From Cristatella mucedo (lineage: Eukaryota; Bryozoa; Phylactolaemata; Cristatellidae): a stretch of DNA of 64,000 nt. The stretch spans positions 704,501 to 768,500 of the forward strand of contig WPIO01000042.1 of assembly GCA_009760855.2 (NCBI GenBank), given 5' to 3'. Positions 24,269 through 37,147 of this stretch are shown piece after piece. The notes beneath the pieces are model-generated. The model was given only the letters and a program-made list of their open reading frames with translations, ran no database searches and had not been told where the DNA came from. Within the stretch, counting starts at the first letter, position 1. Every line of letters starts with the position of its first letter. A program made the translations under genes and the position numbers.

Positions 24269-26640
24269 TGAGTTGCACAGTAGGCAACGATTCCAAAGAT
24301 AAGCGTTAGGGTTGGGCCACCGAAGTTACAACATGCCTGGTGACCACTAAGTTAGAGAGATTCACAGTGACGCTTGTTGAGGATAATGCTGAACGCTTCG
24401 AGAAAATACTAGGAATACCAAACGAGCGGGTACTCAGCTAGCGGCTCCCGCCAAACTAGCGGCATCACAGCTAGCGACCCCAGCCAACGCCGTGGGCTCC
24501 GATGCGCTTTCCTTTTGTTAATGAATAATTCACGGATCTTACCGACAGCAATAACATCTAGGAATGAATTTGAACTACGATAGCGAAGCGAAAGTAGGTA
24601 AGCACGATTGCAACTAACATGCAGGTTTACTAGCTGCCTGCTTATCCAACGCCGCTGCCTCTGGCGCAGGAGACCCAGCAGCCCGACGCGACAAGTTTTT
24701 AGATGTCCATAGTCACGAAATTTCTTCACTACGGTAAAACAAAAAGCAGATAAGCTTTATCCAGGTCTTAGCTATATGGGTTTCAGATAACGATGTTCGC
24801 AAGAACTTCTGTATTCGGAATAATTCTGCAACGGACGTGGAACGGATGTAAGCACTGTCGGTGTGCCGCGGCAATGACGTTTACGAAGACTTTGACGATG
24901 ACAATAACGTTAACATTAATTTGCACTGAGTCACCACAGAAGCTTCGAGTTTAGCGGCTGCTTTGAGCTGCTCGAGCTTCGGAGCTACTCATTAGGGAGC
25001 CTCGACTGAATTATTACTTACAATTATTACTATAATTAATTACTATATATTACTATGTATTACTATAATTTCTATAATCATAATTATTACTCGTTAGGGA
25101 TCCCCGACTGAATGCCACTGAAGCAGCATGAGCTCCCCGGCGGTTTAACTGATGAATCCCCTCGTGAAGGCGGACCTGGTACAATCAGAGCTCCGGAAAT
25201 CCCCACGGCACCAGCTCCTCCACACTATTCCATCAAGCGACGCATGCGCACTGAAAACTAATCGCGAACACTCAATCTTCTCACTGTCTCTCCTCATAGC
25301 CTGTAACCTTTGTGTAACCTTTTCTCTGTTTCACTTCTTATCTCTCCTCTTCTCTTTCTCTCTGTCAATGTCCCACTCACTCTCTCCTTTTCTTCTTCTC
25401 TCCCTTTTTTGTTCTCCCTCTCTCTCTCTCGCTCTTTCAATGTGACAGTTTCGCCATTTTTTCGATGAACCTACTTTTATCTCTGCCCCTCCGATTTCTG
25501 CCTCCCAGCTCCTCTGTCACCCTGCCATCGTTCTGTCTCTCCGCCTTTTTGTTTCTGTTCGGTATTTTTCCCTCCGTCATTCTGTCACTTTTATCTGTCT
25601 CTACATCTCTCTTTTTTTCTGTCCATCTGCCTCTGTCTGTCTAACTGTCAGTCTATCTGTCAATTACTCTGGCTGTCTCTGCATGAGCGTCGGTGTTTTT
25701 CTGTCTTTCTTTGCGGCTATCTCTCAATACGTCTCTCTGTCTCCCAATCTCTCTGTATCGTTGCCTTGGTCTGGCCAGCTTTCTTTCTCTCTTCATTTCT
25801 CATCCTCGCAAACAGAGATGGTAGCACATGCAAAACATGTTCACCCATGTACACCAACGTAGCCCACGTGCGAGGCAATATCGCGAGCCTTTAAGGACAT
25901 TCTAATTTTCGGCGCATTATATACACTGCTAGCCAATTTACATTGTAAAAACCGTTGGTAAATTCACTCGCTGGCACAATTATGAAGTGCCTAACAAGAG
26001 TTCAAGCGAACGATCGGCTGACACCGTAATTTTATCTAAGATAAACACTGCAACATGCTACTGTATTGTCCACTAGGCTCCCAGACTCAATTCCTGCTAG
26101 AGCTACTACATATGCTTTGAATCCGTAATTCATTTTTTATGTTTCGGCTTTCCAATTGCACTTCGATGGCTGCCTTAGGAACCAATACGATAATAATCCA
26201 AAATGCTCACTCTGAGCTCCAAGTCTCATTGTGGCTTTGGGTCTTCACTACATTGCTAAGCGCAAGTAGAAGTTTAGCATCTGAGTCCTTTCAACGTAAA
26301 ATAAACTAGCGATCACTAACTCGCGCTTGCAGATTTTCTCGCCAGAGGTGCCGTTAGAATTAGCAGGTCCTACATTAGCAGCCGGCAACTGCAATGCCTA
26401 CTATGCCGATGTATTTATCGCGCTTTCAATGCTGGTACTTTCTGTAATTCCATTGTTACAATTTTAAAGCGCAAATGGAACCATTGTACCGTTGGTTACT
26501 CACTGATATTAGCTCAGGCACTAATTGTACTGAAGAAACCTGCCTCGCGTATAAATATCCCTTTCTTTTTAATTTTGATGATCTCTAGATAAAAAATGGA
26601 CGCTCTTACATTTAGATGCGAATTCTTCTTTGGTATCGCC
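24269..26640 (+). other. Wnt intron 1, middle part
   Basis: Mixed sequence with a pyrimidine-rich stretch at 25270-25800 built from CTCTCTTTCTCTCTGTC-like phrases. That stretch looks like an older, decayed relative of the CT array at 26690. No gene is recognised. Confidence 0.45.
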
Positions 26641-26689
26641 TCTGCAGACGTCCCTCTCCATGCGTTACCATTTTTCTTCACTAAAAATT

Positions 26690-28377
<1,688 letters not shown>

Positions 28378-28449
28378 GTGGTGCGCACGCGTGTACGTAG
28401 GCCCTTCCTTCATGTATGTTCACGTCTGTCCTAGTATAAAGTAGCAAGG

Positions 28450-31400
28450 CCTCACCACGATAACTGTCGAATATCGATGTCTATTTATCCAGTCAATGAA
28501 ATCTATGTGTGAAAATTGAAGCGTACACTTTCCTAAATAGATGCAGTTTGTTCCTATTCAGAGCATTCGCAATCTATTTTTTGCTCTGAACTAACATGGA
28601 AGTGAGTGTTCATTACAACTGAGGTCATCGTTTGGTATCAGTGTACACACGGCTGACATTGCACACGCGCTCAGCTCAACCAAGTCTACATAGGCCAGAA
28701 GTTTTCCTAGAGTTTTTAAATGAAAAATCCATTTGAGAACTTTATTTAAAAAATTAACGTAGCTAGGTCTAGGCTTCTCAGTTTTAAAACTGTTGAGTTA
28801 ATGCAGCGCATAGACCTATGGGCGACTGAAGCTGATGCACCTGCTAGTTACACAGCACTCAAGTCCTTTATTGGCTTTGTACTGAGCTCAAAATGAGCAT
28901 GCATTGGTTTAGAAAACTGTGAATACCTGCTCATTCTATATATGCTATACATATATGTCAAATTTACGGCGCACTTCTACTTGCTTATATTTCTCTTCAC
29001 TCAGTTGCACCCGCCCACCTATGCGGTCCCCTTACTATTTCAGTACGTTCTTGCACCACAAGCTCATCAGCTTCGAGCTGACTCGTCATTAATCGCACTG
29101 TATTGAAATATCTTAGCGACCGGCCCTTCAGTTCGTTAGCATCGAAAGTCTGGAACTCGTTTGTGGCTAGGTATCGCAACCTGCATTGGTTTTGTCTCAT
29201 TTGAATCTCAGTGGAGGAAGCATATTTTCCCGCTCAGCTTTCCATGAGTCTGCTGAACCTGTCTTTTTAGTTCATGTACGTTTCTCGTGCTTAACTGTGG
29301 ATGATTCAAAGCCGTACCAGCGCTGCTACTAACTAGTGGCCTGAGTGAAGACTGATCAGGCTCTTCTGTCGCTATATTAACGAGGATTGTGAATAAGCTT
29401 TATTACATTTCAGACTTTTCTTGTTTACTAAGAAACAAATGAATAACTCACGTATTCATTTTCAATCATGATGCGAGCTCATTGTACTATTTCATACTAC
29501 AGCCTTTTCAAAACCGCATAGCTCTTACGTAGTAGGCCGTAATTTTGTGCACGTGAGGCACTATCATGGCTGCCCTCAAATGAGGACTGAAAATGATTGT
29601 GGCAGTAGTTTTGTGACGGGAACGACTTTAACTATTTTTTTTATTTAGTACTTAATAAACTGGTCCAGCTTTCAGAGAAAACTAATTTGCATTTCTTGTA
29701 AGAAGGCAGGCCTGATGAAAGGAAGTCAGCAGCAGCTCCATAGATGGAACATCCTTTCTATCGTCCGAGCTACATTTTCTTAATCCCGCCACAAGTTAAC
29801 GATTGACTTATAACAATTACCTGAGATATTAAAAGTAGTTTCACTATAGGAAATATATACGAAAATGTGTTATTCCCGAGGGTTTTTTGAAAACCCATCG
29901 ATTTACACAATTACCATTCGATTGACTGCAAATCAAGCCATTGGCTCGTTTTTCCGCGTGTCACTGAACCGTAAAAGTGCGCCAGCTTCTATCCTTTACA
30001 GTCTGCTTCAACGTATAAAATTGATCCACATCAGAATCAACTGCAGATATCTTATAAAACATTGAACTACGTAAGCAATAGACTTTTTCTTATTCATGGT
30101 TGCCTTTGAATGACCTTACATGTTAGTAGCCTCTTGACCCGATCATACATTTTGCCTTGAAAATAATAGTTTCAATTCTAAAAATTGTATGGTACTTAAA
30201 GATATAAATCTTTTGTTGCTAGAAATTTAATAGGAAATAAGGTTTAAACACAGAATTTCAGACAATTGCTGACTATGTGTTATTTGAGCACTGCTAACCA
30301 AATATGGGAGCATGTGGAATGAGCCAATTCTCTGGCGAGGTAGTTTTTTAGATTCATCGTTAAATAGCTTCAAGTAAACATGGGAAATCTTGATGTAAAT
30401 TCACAGCGAGATCAAGACTTTAATAAAAAACTATCTGAAGGCCCGGTCTCCAAACGATTATTTGCCGGTTAGGGCCTTGCCAAACGACCCAGACGAGACA
30501 GAACTTTACGAAGAGATAGTAGCCTCGAATATATCAGGAGCTCTTACTGCTAGCAGGAGAGAGAACCTGGGAAGGGCTACAAGCATGAATCTGCAGCACT
30601 TGGATCCTGAGATTTAAAACATACGCCTCTTCTTTCTTTGAACGTCTTTAGACGAATGACCTGGTGTACATAATTTTGGTTAATTTTTTCTAACCCTCGT
30701 TTGATGACTACTGACTATCACACTTCACTCTTCCTTTCTCCGACCCAATCAATAATGCATCTGTGGTCAACCTACATTTCATGATCTCTTTGATGCAGCC
30801 TGAAAATGCTTTGGAGGCCGTTAACCCTAACTAGCAGGTGCTCGCCGGTTTCGCATGAAAGGAAGACATTTAATACGAAGCCGAAATTCAAATGTCGAAA
30901 CGTTCAAGGGACGACACCAGCGTAGGTAGCTTAACTGATTCAAGATGACTAACAACAAGCCGACTTCTCCTATTTGGAGGCTTCCCATGCCTTCGCCTGA
31001 CCTGAAGAGGCAGCTGCCTCTGAACGACTCAGAACCCAAGTAGTTCTGACTGAGAGAATGAAATGAGCAGCTAGAAGGATCCTGCCACAACTAATTTTGC
31101 TCGGTTAATCGAGAGCAATCAACCTTAGAAACGGGAAAGGCTTGGGCCGAAGCCTCCATTATCGGGTTATGTGGGCTGCAGTACCCAGGCCAGCAGAAAC
31201 TTACAGTTGCTGCTGTCCCCCAATTATAACGTGTTCCCATTCTCGCAGCGGCAGACAAATTTAGCTAGTGGTTTAACAGCATATGCTCATATTAAATAGG
31301 CATTTTTTTAAATCACAGCTTCTTTTAATGTTTCGGGGAAGGCAAAGCCCTGCAGAGAGACCAGAGTTTTTTATCTCCAGCTCATGCGTTCGATTAATAA

Positions 31401-31690
31401 ACAAAAATATAAACAATTGTTGCGAAAGCACGGATAAAAGCTCATTACCGAAAGCTCTCAGATTGCTTAATCGTAGTGACCATTACTATTGAAGAGGTCG
31501 AGTTGAGAGATGACCTCTTATCTTGTTAGAAATTCCTCTTTGTATGTTACATGCCCAGGTTAGAGAGATGAAACCCACTAGCCAAAAAGTGAACTACATT
31601 AGAGTGCAAAAGAGTTATGCAACAGCTTGAAAGCCACTATTACTAGCCATCACAGGCTAAACCTTTTCTTCATCAAGAAAAGCCGCCAAG
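28450..31690 (+). other. Wnt intron 1, AT-rich part
   Basis: Ordinary AT-rich intronic sequence with open frames under 90 codons. Apart from a short SINE-2 trace near 29360 I recognise no repeat or exon. Confidence 0.45.
29358..29400 (+). mobile_element. SINE-2 3' trace
   Basis: CAGGCTCTTCTGTCGCTATA followed by TTAACGAGG matches the distal SINE-2 body. It is too short to be certain. Confidence 0.4.
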
Positions 31691-31697
31691 CTTATAG

Positions 31698-31780
31698 TAA
31701 TAATGATAATATTAATAATGCACTTGATAAAGCGCCATCTGAGAACTCAAATCCGCTTATGAAAGTGCATTTACTGTAGC
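31698..31780 (-). mobile_element. LINE-A 3' terminus fragment
   Basis: The + strand shows AATAATAATGATAATATT then CACTTGATAAAGCGCCATC and GAGAACTCAAATCC, the reverse of the LINE-A end with its ATT-type tail. It lies in Wnt intron 1. Confidence 0.7.
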
Positions 31781-32224
31781 GAGCAACCCTAATTCCATTG
31801 GCGCTGCACCAAAATGTTGCTAGCCCCTTAATCAGATTCAAGCGTCAATGGTACTTGTCATGAGTCGGAAAGGTCATGGACAATTGCCAGCTCTGCTTTC
31901 TCGTCTTAGTTCTGGTCAGATGTGGAATTCACTAAACTCTCTGAACCATCTATGCAAAGAATACACATAAAGGCTCACCAAGCCATCTTGAAGATTAAGC
32001 TTTTTAATTTTAAATTAGCACTAGGTTTCTGTAAAAACTGGAAATTTAATATTATTACCTCAATTTGAGATACATAAAGGCTGTCGCAATCAAACTCAGT
32101 GATGTCTGAAATACTTAGAAAAATTAGCCGAGATAGTAAGGCTCACATGACGGCTGGAAGGAATCAAAGCACAATTAAAGTCAAATTTCATCTGCTTTAA
32201 AATGAAAGCTTTAATTTTGGATAG
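31781..32224 (+). other. Wnt intron 1, unremarkable
   Basis: AT-rich sequence with nothing recognised between two retrotransposon fragments. Confidence 0.4.
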
Positions 32225-32690
32225 CGATTATCCACGGCTTGGCTCATCCATACCTAGCTTAACTGCTGCACCAGTTTCAGCCTCCTCGTGACCTCAGGTC
32301 CTGTATGGACGATACGTTAGCTGTTCCATTACTCCGCTTGAAGACCGTTGGCGGCAGAAGATTTAGCTCTGCAGGTCCTAGACTGTGGAAATCGCTTCAA
32401 CGATTGTTACACAACGACAACTACTCATCTGTTGCCGACTATGGCTCATCATTTTCCGTGGTCCTGAGCTGCTACTTTTATGCTACTCACTACTTCAACT
32501 GCTCTATTGACTTTGCTTCCCACTTTCTCTTTGTTGCTTGAGATGAAGTCTGTTGGCTACCGAATGCGTATCAAATGCAGCTTCGGCTGTGAGTGCGTTA
32601 TACAAAACTTTCCTGCGTAACACCGACATATTCTTTGTGGCTTTGAATAGTTGCAGACGGCGATACAATCATTACATTATTAGTTGAAGA
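32225..32690 (+). mobile_element. LINE-B C-terminal and 3' fragment
   Basis: The translation of 32305-32400 (LLRLKTVGGRRFSSAGPRLW) is the typical ending of non-LTR reverse transcriptase proteins, where the family usually has A-x-P-x-L-W-N-S-L-P. The following 300 bases match the copy at 35800-36130 closely, including TTGAGATGAAGTCTGTTGGC and CTTTCCTGCGTAACA. The N-terminal parts are absent. The family differs from LINE-A in both coding and 3' sequence. Confidence 0.7.
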
Positions 32691-33079
32691 CAGTGTGAGG
32701 TATTTGAAAAATAACTTGACCTCAAAAAGATACTTAGCTTATCTAATACGTCAATAGCTTGCAGGCTAAGCAGATGCCAGCTGTATCTTAGATCGGAAGG
32801 CAAAATAAATTTCGCAAAATATTGATATTATTACTTATAACACATTTGTACATACTGCACACGCCAAGAAATTAATCTGTTGTCGATATTGTTCGTGATA
32901 AAGTGGACTGTTTAAATTTAATGTACGAACAGCTTGTTGGTACGGTTAGTAATCAGCATAAAACATAACATTAATATATTACAAATAATAATAATACATA
33001 TACATCTAACAATAATATTAATAATATACATACAATATAAATATAACAATATATATATAGTAATAATATACATATAGCA

Positions 33080-33760
33080 TAGTAAAAGTAGACACAGTAT
33101 CAGCATCCGTAAGCACACAATGAGCGATTCACAGGGACTCAGTACATGAATTGCATATTAAATTTAAGAGTATTACCGGCAGAAAGACAATTGATAAGTG
33201 ATTTACTGAATTTTGCTATGGATTTAGTGAATGCATAGTCCACTCTTGCTGAGGCATAATCACGTAAGCAAGCTAGATCTTTGAAATACTACGTAGCAAA
33301 AAGTTGGCAAACGTGACCCTATAACTGATGTGTTCATCTAACGAAACTTCACTTTGAAATAGACACCTAGTTGGTCTGCAAACGCTACTTCAAATATTCC
33401 GGCCAAGCCCATTGTAAGATGTCGGTTTTTCAATATCTGAGCAGGTCAAGGATTGATCCATAAATAGTGCGTTGGTTTTACAAGCTTTCTATTTAGAAAA
33501 GTTGCTTGACATCTAAATGCAAATTTCAGCTATACATGATGAAAGGGAATTGAAAGAGTTCAACATGCTGGAAGGCGTTGAAAACGACAAATCTCCGTTA
33601 AAGCTGTTCTTGATAAGCAAAATTGTAACCCTACATTGTGCTGAGCGCTGACATTTGCGAAGGGGACAAAACAACTGCGAAAATGAGTCGGCCAAGATAA
33701 ACAACTGGGCTAAGAAAGTTTTTTTTTTCCGAGTAAGCCACGATAATACCAATTTACATT
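33080..33760 (-). mobile_element. Heavily decayed LINE-A copy
   Basis: On the minus strand, 33513-33752 ends in NSFNSLSSCIAEICI, a relic of the LINE-A segment NSFNSLAACIGDIRTW. The stretch 33330-33360 matches the TCGTTAGACGACCATATC region, and 33090-33150 resembles the 3' UTR phrase GATTCACAGGGAC. The copy is full of stops and deletions and lies in Wnt intron 1. Confidence 0.6.
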
Positions 33761-33944
33761 GGATTGGTAGTAATTAAGCAGTCTTCAAATGCAAGACGGT
33801 GGATAATCCCTCCTGATCAAATGTATTCTTTTCGGAAGGGTTATCCTATTAATCCTAGATATTTTTAAAACCTATAATAAAAAATAGACCATCCGAGCTA
33901 CGGCATACAATACACGAAGCCAAAGGAGGAAGCTCATTCAGAAC

Positions 33945-34085
33945 ATGGGCTACAGTTAGTTGCCGAATTGTACTCCTCGATACCTAGCTGAACCAGTTTC
34001 AGCCTCTTTGTACAACCTCGACCGAATCTTTTGCTCTGCTGGTCGTAGACTGTATGTGGAACTCATTTACACAGTTCCTGCGGAA
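33945..34085 (+). mobile_element. LINE-B C-terminal relic
   Basis: ATACCTAGCTGAACCAGTTTC, CAGCCTCTTTGTACAAC and CTCTGCTGGTCGTAGACTG match LINE-B around 35720-35860 with deletions. Confidence 0.5.
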
Positions 34086-34264
34086 CGAATGACACGTATT
34101 CTTCCGCCGAGAGTGGCACGCTTCCATCCCCGCGTTTCCAGAATTTCTGATCGCTAGCTAGAAGCTGGTGGCCAGAATCTCCTGAGCATGATTCAATTTA
34201 AAGTAACTGTCGCATCTGGAGATACCTATTTAATTAGCAATTTTAACAAAGGTTCGGGAGCCGA

Positions 34265-34443
34265 TACATGAAATAAATGAATAAATACTAGCTGATTTAA
34301 CATCTTCAAATGTATAGATGCAGAAAAGCCTTGTCGGCTAGCACTACTGCTTGCAGTTGGCCGTAAAGGATAGCCCACCGCAGGATTCGAAACCAAGATC
34401 TTGGTAGTAAAGAGCAAACACTTTACCTACCGGCCTGTCACAG
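34265..34443 (-). mobile_element. SINE-2 copy
   Basis: The + strand shows ATACTAGCTGATTTAACA, AGCCTTGTCGGCTAGCAC, CTGCTTGCAGTTGGCCGTAA, CCCACCGCAGGATTCGAAAC and CACTTTACCTACCGGCCTGTC. This is a nearly full-length reverse of SINE-2 with a clear B-box (GTTTCGAATCC on the minus strand). It lies in Wnt intron 1. Confidence 0.75.
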
Positions 34444-35429
34444 CCAGAATATTTTGCATCCACAAATCCACATTGCCCGCAAGCCCGTCCACCCTCAGCA
34501 AAGTCTGCCTGGCCAACGTTAGACTCAATAGATACGTCAGTTACAGACTGAATGCGGTGCCGCGTTCGACCGACCAGGCAATAACTCATTGAAGGCTAAA
34601 AATCTTCGGCAGCATGCCAGTGCAAGTATCTGCATGTCGTTTATGCATGGTAGCCTACGGAGCCTATTTAAATAGTTCCTTTTGCAAGCAATTAGTGAGC
34701 CGCGGGCATACCCTGCCTTGGCCGGCTTTGAACGAACTAGAGCTCTGAATGAGCACTGCAGGGGATTTTATTTTAGCAACCTTCTAAACCTATTGCGCCC
34801 CTTCGAAGGAGACCCGGTGGTTTTCGTAATCTGCGCCTTCAGGCTTCAGTCCTTTATTCGATTCACCCCATAATGTATTAAGCTTCTTTAACATTATGCA
34901 GCCTTTTCGGAAACAGTCATATAATTGTTCCACGGATTTCCTTTTACATGGTGAGGATTTTCCACAACTCCTGATAACTGAAGGTGGATTCATCAATTTT
35001 ATATATTACCCATTGAATTTCCATCCGTTCGCAGTCCCATCGAAGCAGTTTTTCGAGTCTCTGTTTTTGTTTTGAGTTCATCCAACAACAACCTTCCAAA
35101 ATGTGACGACAGTCTATTTATTGCCTCTAGTTTTACCGAGTTTTCCTTTGTCTCGTATTTCTCTTATCTCACCTTTAGTCTATGTGAAATAGATAGATCT
35201 TTTCTCGTTATAGGTGCTATTATTATTCACTTTGATAATTATTTGGCGTCTTTGGCGATTAATTTCAAGCAGTTACTCTTGGCTGCTCGTGTGCATGACC
35301 CTAAGTGATGCTGTTGTGCGACCATCACCCCGTGCTCGGAATTTAGATATCGCCTTCGCTAGCTGCCTACATTATAAAAGCTTCGTTAAGGAGACTGCTT
35401 CCATAACTAGCCACCACGTCTGATCTCGA
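34444..35429 (+). other. Wnt intron 1, unremarkable
   Basis: Open frames of 60-80 codons on both strands overlap and show no domain. No repeat family is recognised. Confidence 0.4.
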
Positions 35430-36130
35430 TCTAAGATTAGGCACTCTCTTCCACAGTGGCCCTCGAAGAAATTTAGCTGGCTCCCTAGTTCTACCTCGGC
35501 TAGATTATTGCAATTAGCTTTTGACTGGGCAACTGAAAAAGCCTCTCCGCCCCTGCAGTTGGCTATGAATACGGCTGCAAGGCTATTTTAAAAATCCCGA
35601 AGGTTTGACCACGTGTCTTCTTTGGTAAAAGAGCTAGGATGGCTTTAGATTGATCGAAAGATACAGAGACAAGTTCTTACACTGACCCCAAGGCCCGCCA
35701 CGGCTTGGCTCTTTCGTACCTAGCTGAAATGCTGCACCAGTTTCAGCCTCCTCGTGTCCTCAAGTCCTGTATGGATAATACATGAGCTGTTTCATTCTTC
35801 TGCTTTAAGACCGTTGGCAACGGAAGCTTTAGGTCTGCAGGTCCTAGAGTTTGGAACTCACTGCCACAAATCTTAAGCAATGACAACTAGCCTCCTGCTG
35901 CCGAGTATGGCACATCCTTTCCAGCGGTCCTGAGCTGCTACTCACTACCTCAACTGCTCTCCTGACTCTGCTATGCTTCCCACTTTCTCTTTGTTTCGTG
36001 AGATGAAGTCTGTTGGCTACTGAATGCGTACCGAAAACCGACTAGGCTTCGAGTGTGTTATACAAAACTCTCCTGCGTAACATCAAGATAGTCTTTGTGG
36101 CTTTGTGAATTTACAGACGGAGATACATTA
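35430..36130 (+). mobile_element. LINE-B fragment, C-terminal half
   Basis: Bases translate in pieces to relics of the usual non-LTR ending: a RLDYCN-like segment near 35510, LQLAMNTAARLF near 35560, a TPRPATAWL-like segment near 35690, and a FGNGSF-RSAGPR-like segment near 35820. Frameshifts and stops are frequent. The 3' part matches 32490-32690. Confidence 0.65.
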
Positions 36131-36899
36131 TAATTTATGACTCACACCAACGGTAATGTATTCAACTAAATTTTCTCCTAAAAATGCGTGCTATTATCAG
36201 CTACTGTTACCAAATTATACTTATCTGATCGCCTGCGGATCTCAGTAAGTCTACAGTGTGTGCCCTCCTTCCCATCTTAAGTCGTCAGTAAATTGCGAAA
36301 TGTCAAGACCCTTGACTTATATGCGGTCCGTGCCAAAATATCTTCTCTGCCCTTGCTTCTCCAACGCCCATCTGACCTGTCATCACTGGAAGATTGCTAA
36401 AACGCACTCGCTGACACGCTCGATGAGCTCGCACCTCTAACTAAGCACAATGTTAGCCAATGCCAAGATGGCCTATAGTTTGCAACTGACGTTGGACTAT
36501 GTACATCTACTAAGCACTAGCTTGATAAAGCATACGCAAGATCAGGACAGACTGCTCATTGTCATGCTCACGAGGACTACTAAAGATGATACCAACTAAT
36601 GATGATACCAATGATAGAGCGAGCTGAAATCACGCACAGCTAGTCGCAAAAAAGCGGCAGCCTAACGTCCTCCCCGAGCGAGTTGCCACGGGCTAGCGAT
36701 CCGAACGGTCGAAGCCCAACGCCGAAGAGGCAACATCTCGACCGGAACTATCGTTGCGTGGGCGCCGGCGCGTGTATAGCCCTGTGGCCGAGCAGCACGC
36801 AAACGCGTCAGCCCGACGCGTCCCCGCGGATGCCGGCACGGCTTCGCATCGCCGCCGCCGAGGGCTGTCGCGCTCTCCATTCGGCGCGGTCTTCGGCAG
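36131..36899 (+). other. End of Wnt intron 1
   Basis: AT-rich to 36650 and then CpG-rich up to the exon. The acceptor is CTTCGGCAG at 36891-36899. Long open frames on both strands in 36660-36990 overlap the exon and are composition-driven, except the + frame that is continuous with exon 2. Confidence 0.6.
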
Positions 36900-37147
36900 G
36901 TCGCTCGCGCACGTCGCCAGTCTTCCGCCGCCGAAGGGCAGCCTGAGCAAGTGGTGTGGCCACGTGGGCGCCGCTGAGAATGCCGAGCAGAGAGCCACGT
37001 GCGTCCAGCACCCGTACGTCATGCCGAGCGTGGCGCGCGGCGCCAGCCTTGGACTCGCCGAGTGCCAGCACCAGTTCCGCGGCTCGCGCTGGAACTGCTC
37101 GTACGAGCCTCAACACCGAGCCGCCTTCGCCAACGTGCTGAGTCGAG
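36900..37147 (+). CDS. Wnt4: Wnt (Wnt4-like) coding exon 2
   Basis: This exon encodes residues 39-121 plus one base of codon 122. After acceptor CAG it continues L-SLAHVASL, parallel to the segment after Trp-Leu in Wnt4. Recognisable Wnt features are the paired cysteines at residues 58 and 73, the ARGASLGLAECQHQFR segment (residues 84-99) and RWNCS (residues 102-106). Asn104 in NCS is a possible N-glycosylation site. The donor is GTGAGC at 37148. Intron phase 2 enters and phase 1 leaves, both matched by the neighbouring exons. The exon is GC-rich like the other Wnt exons. Confidence 0.92.
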
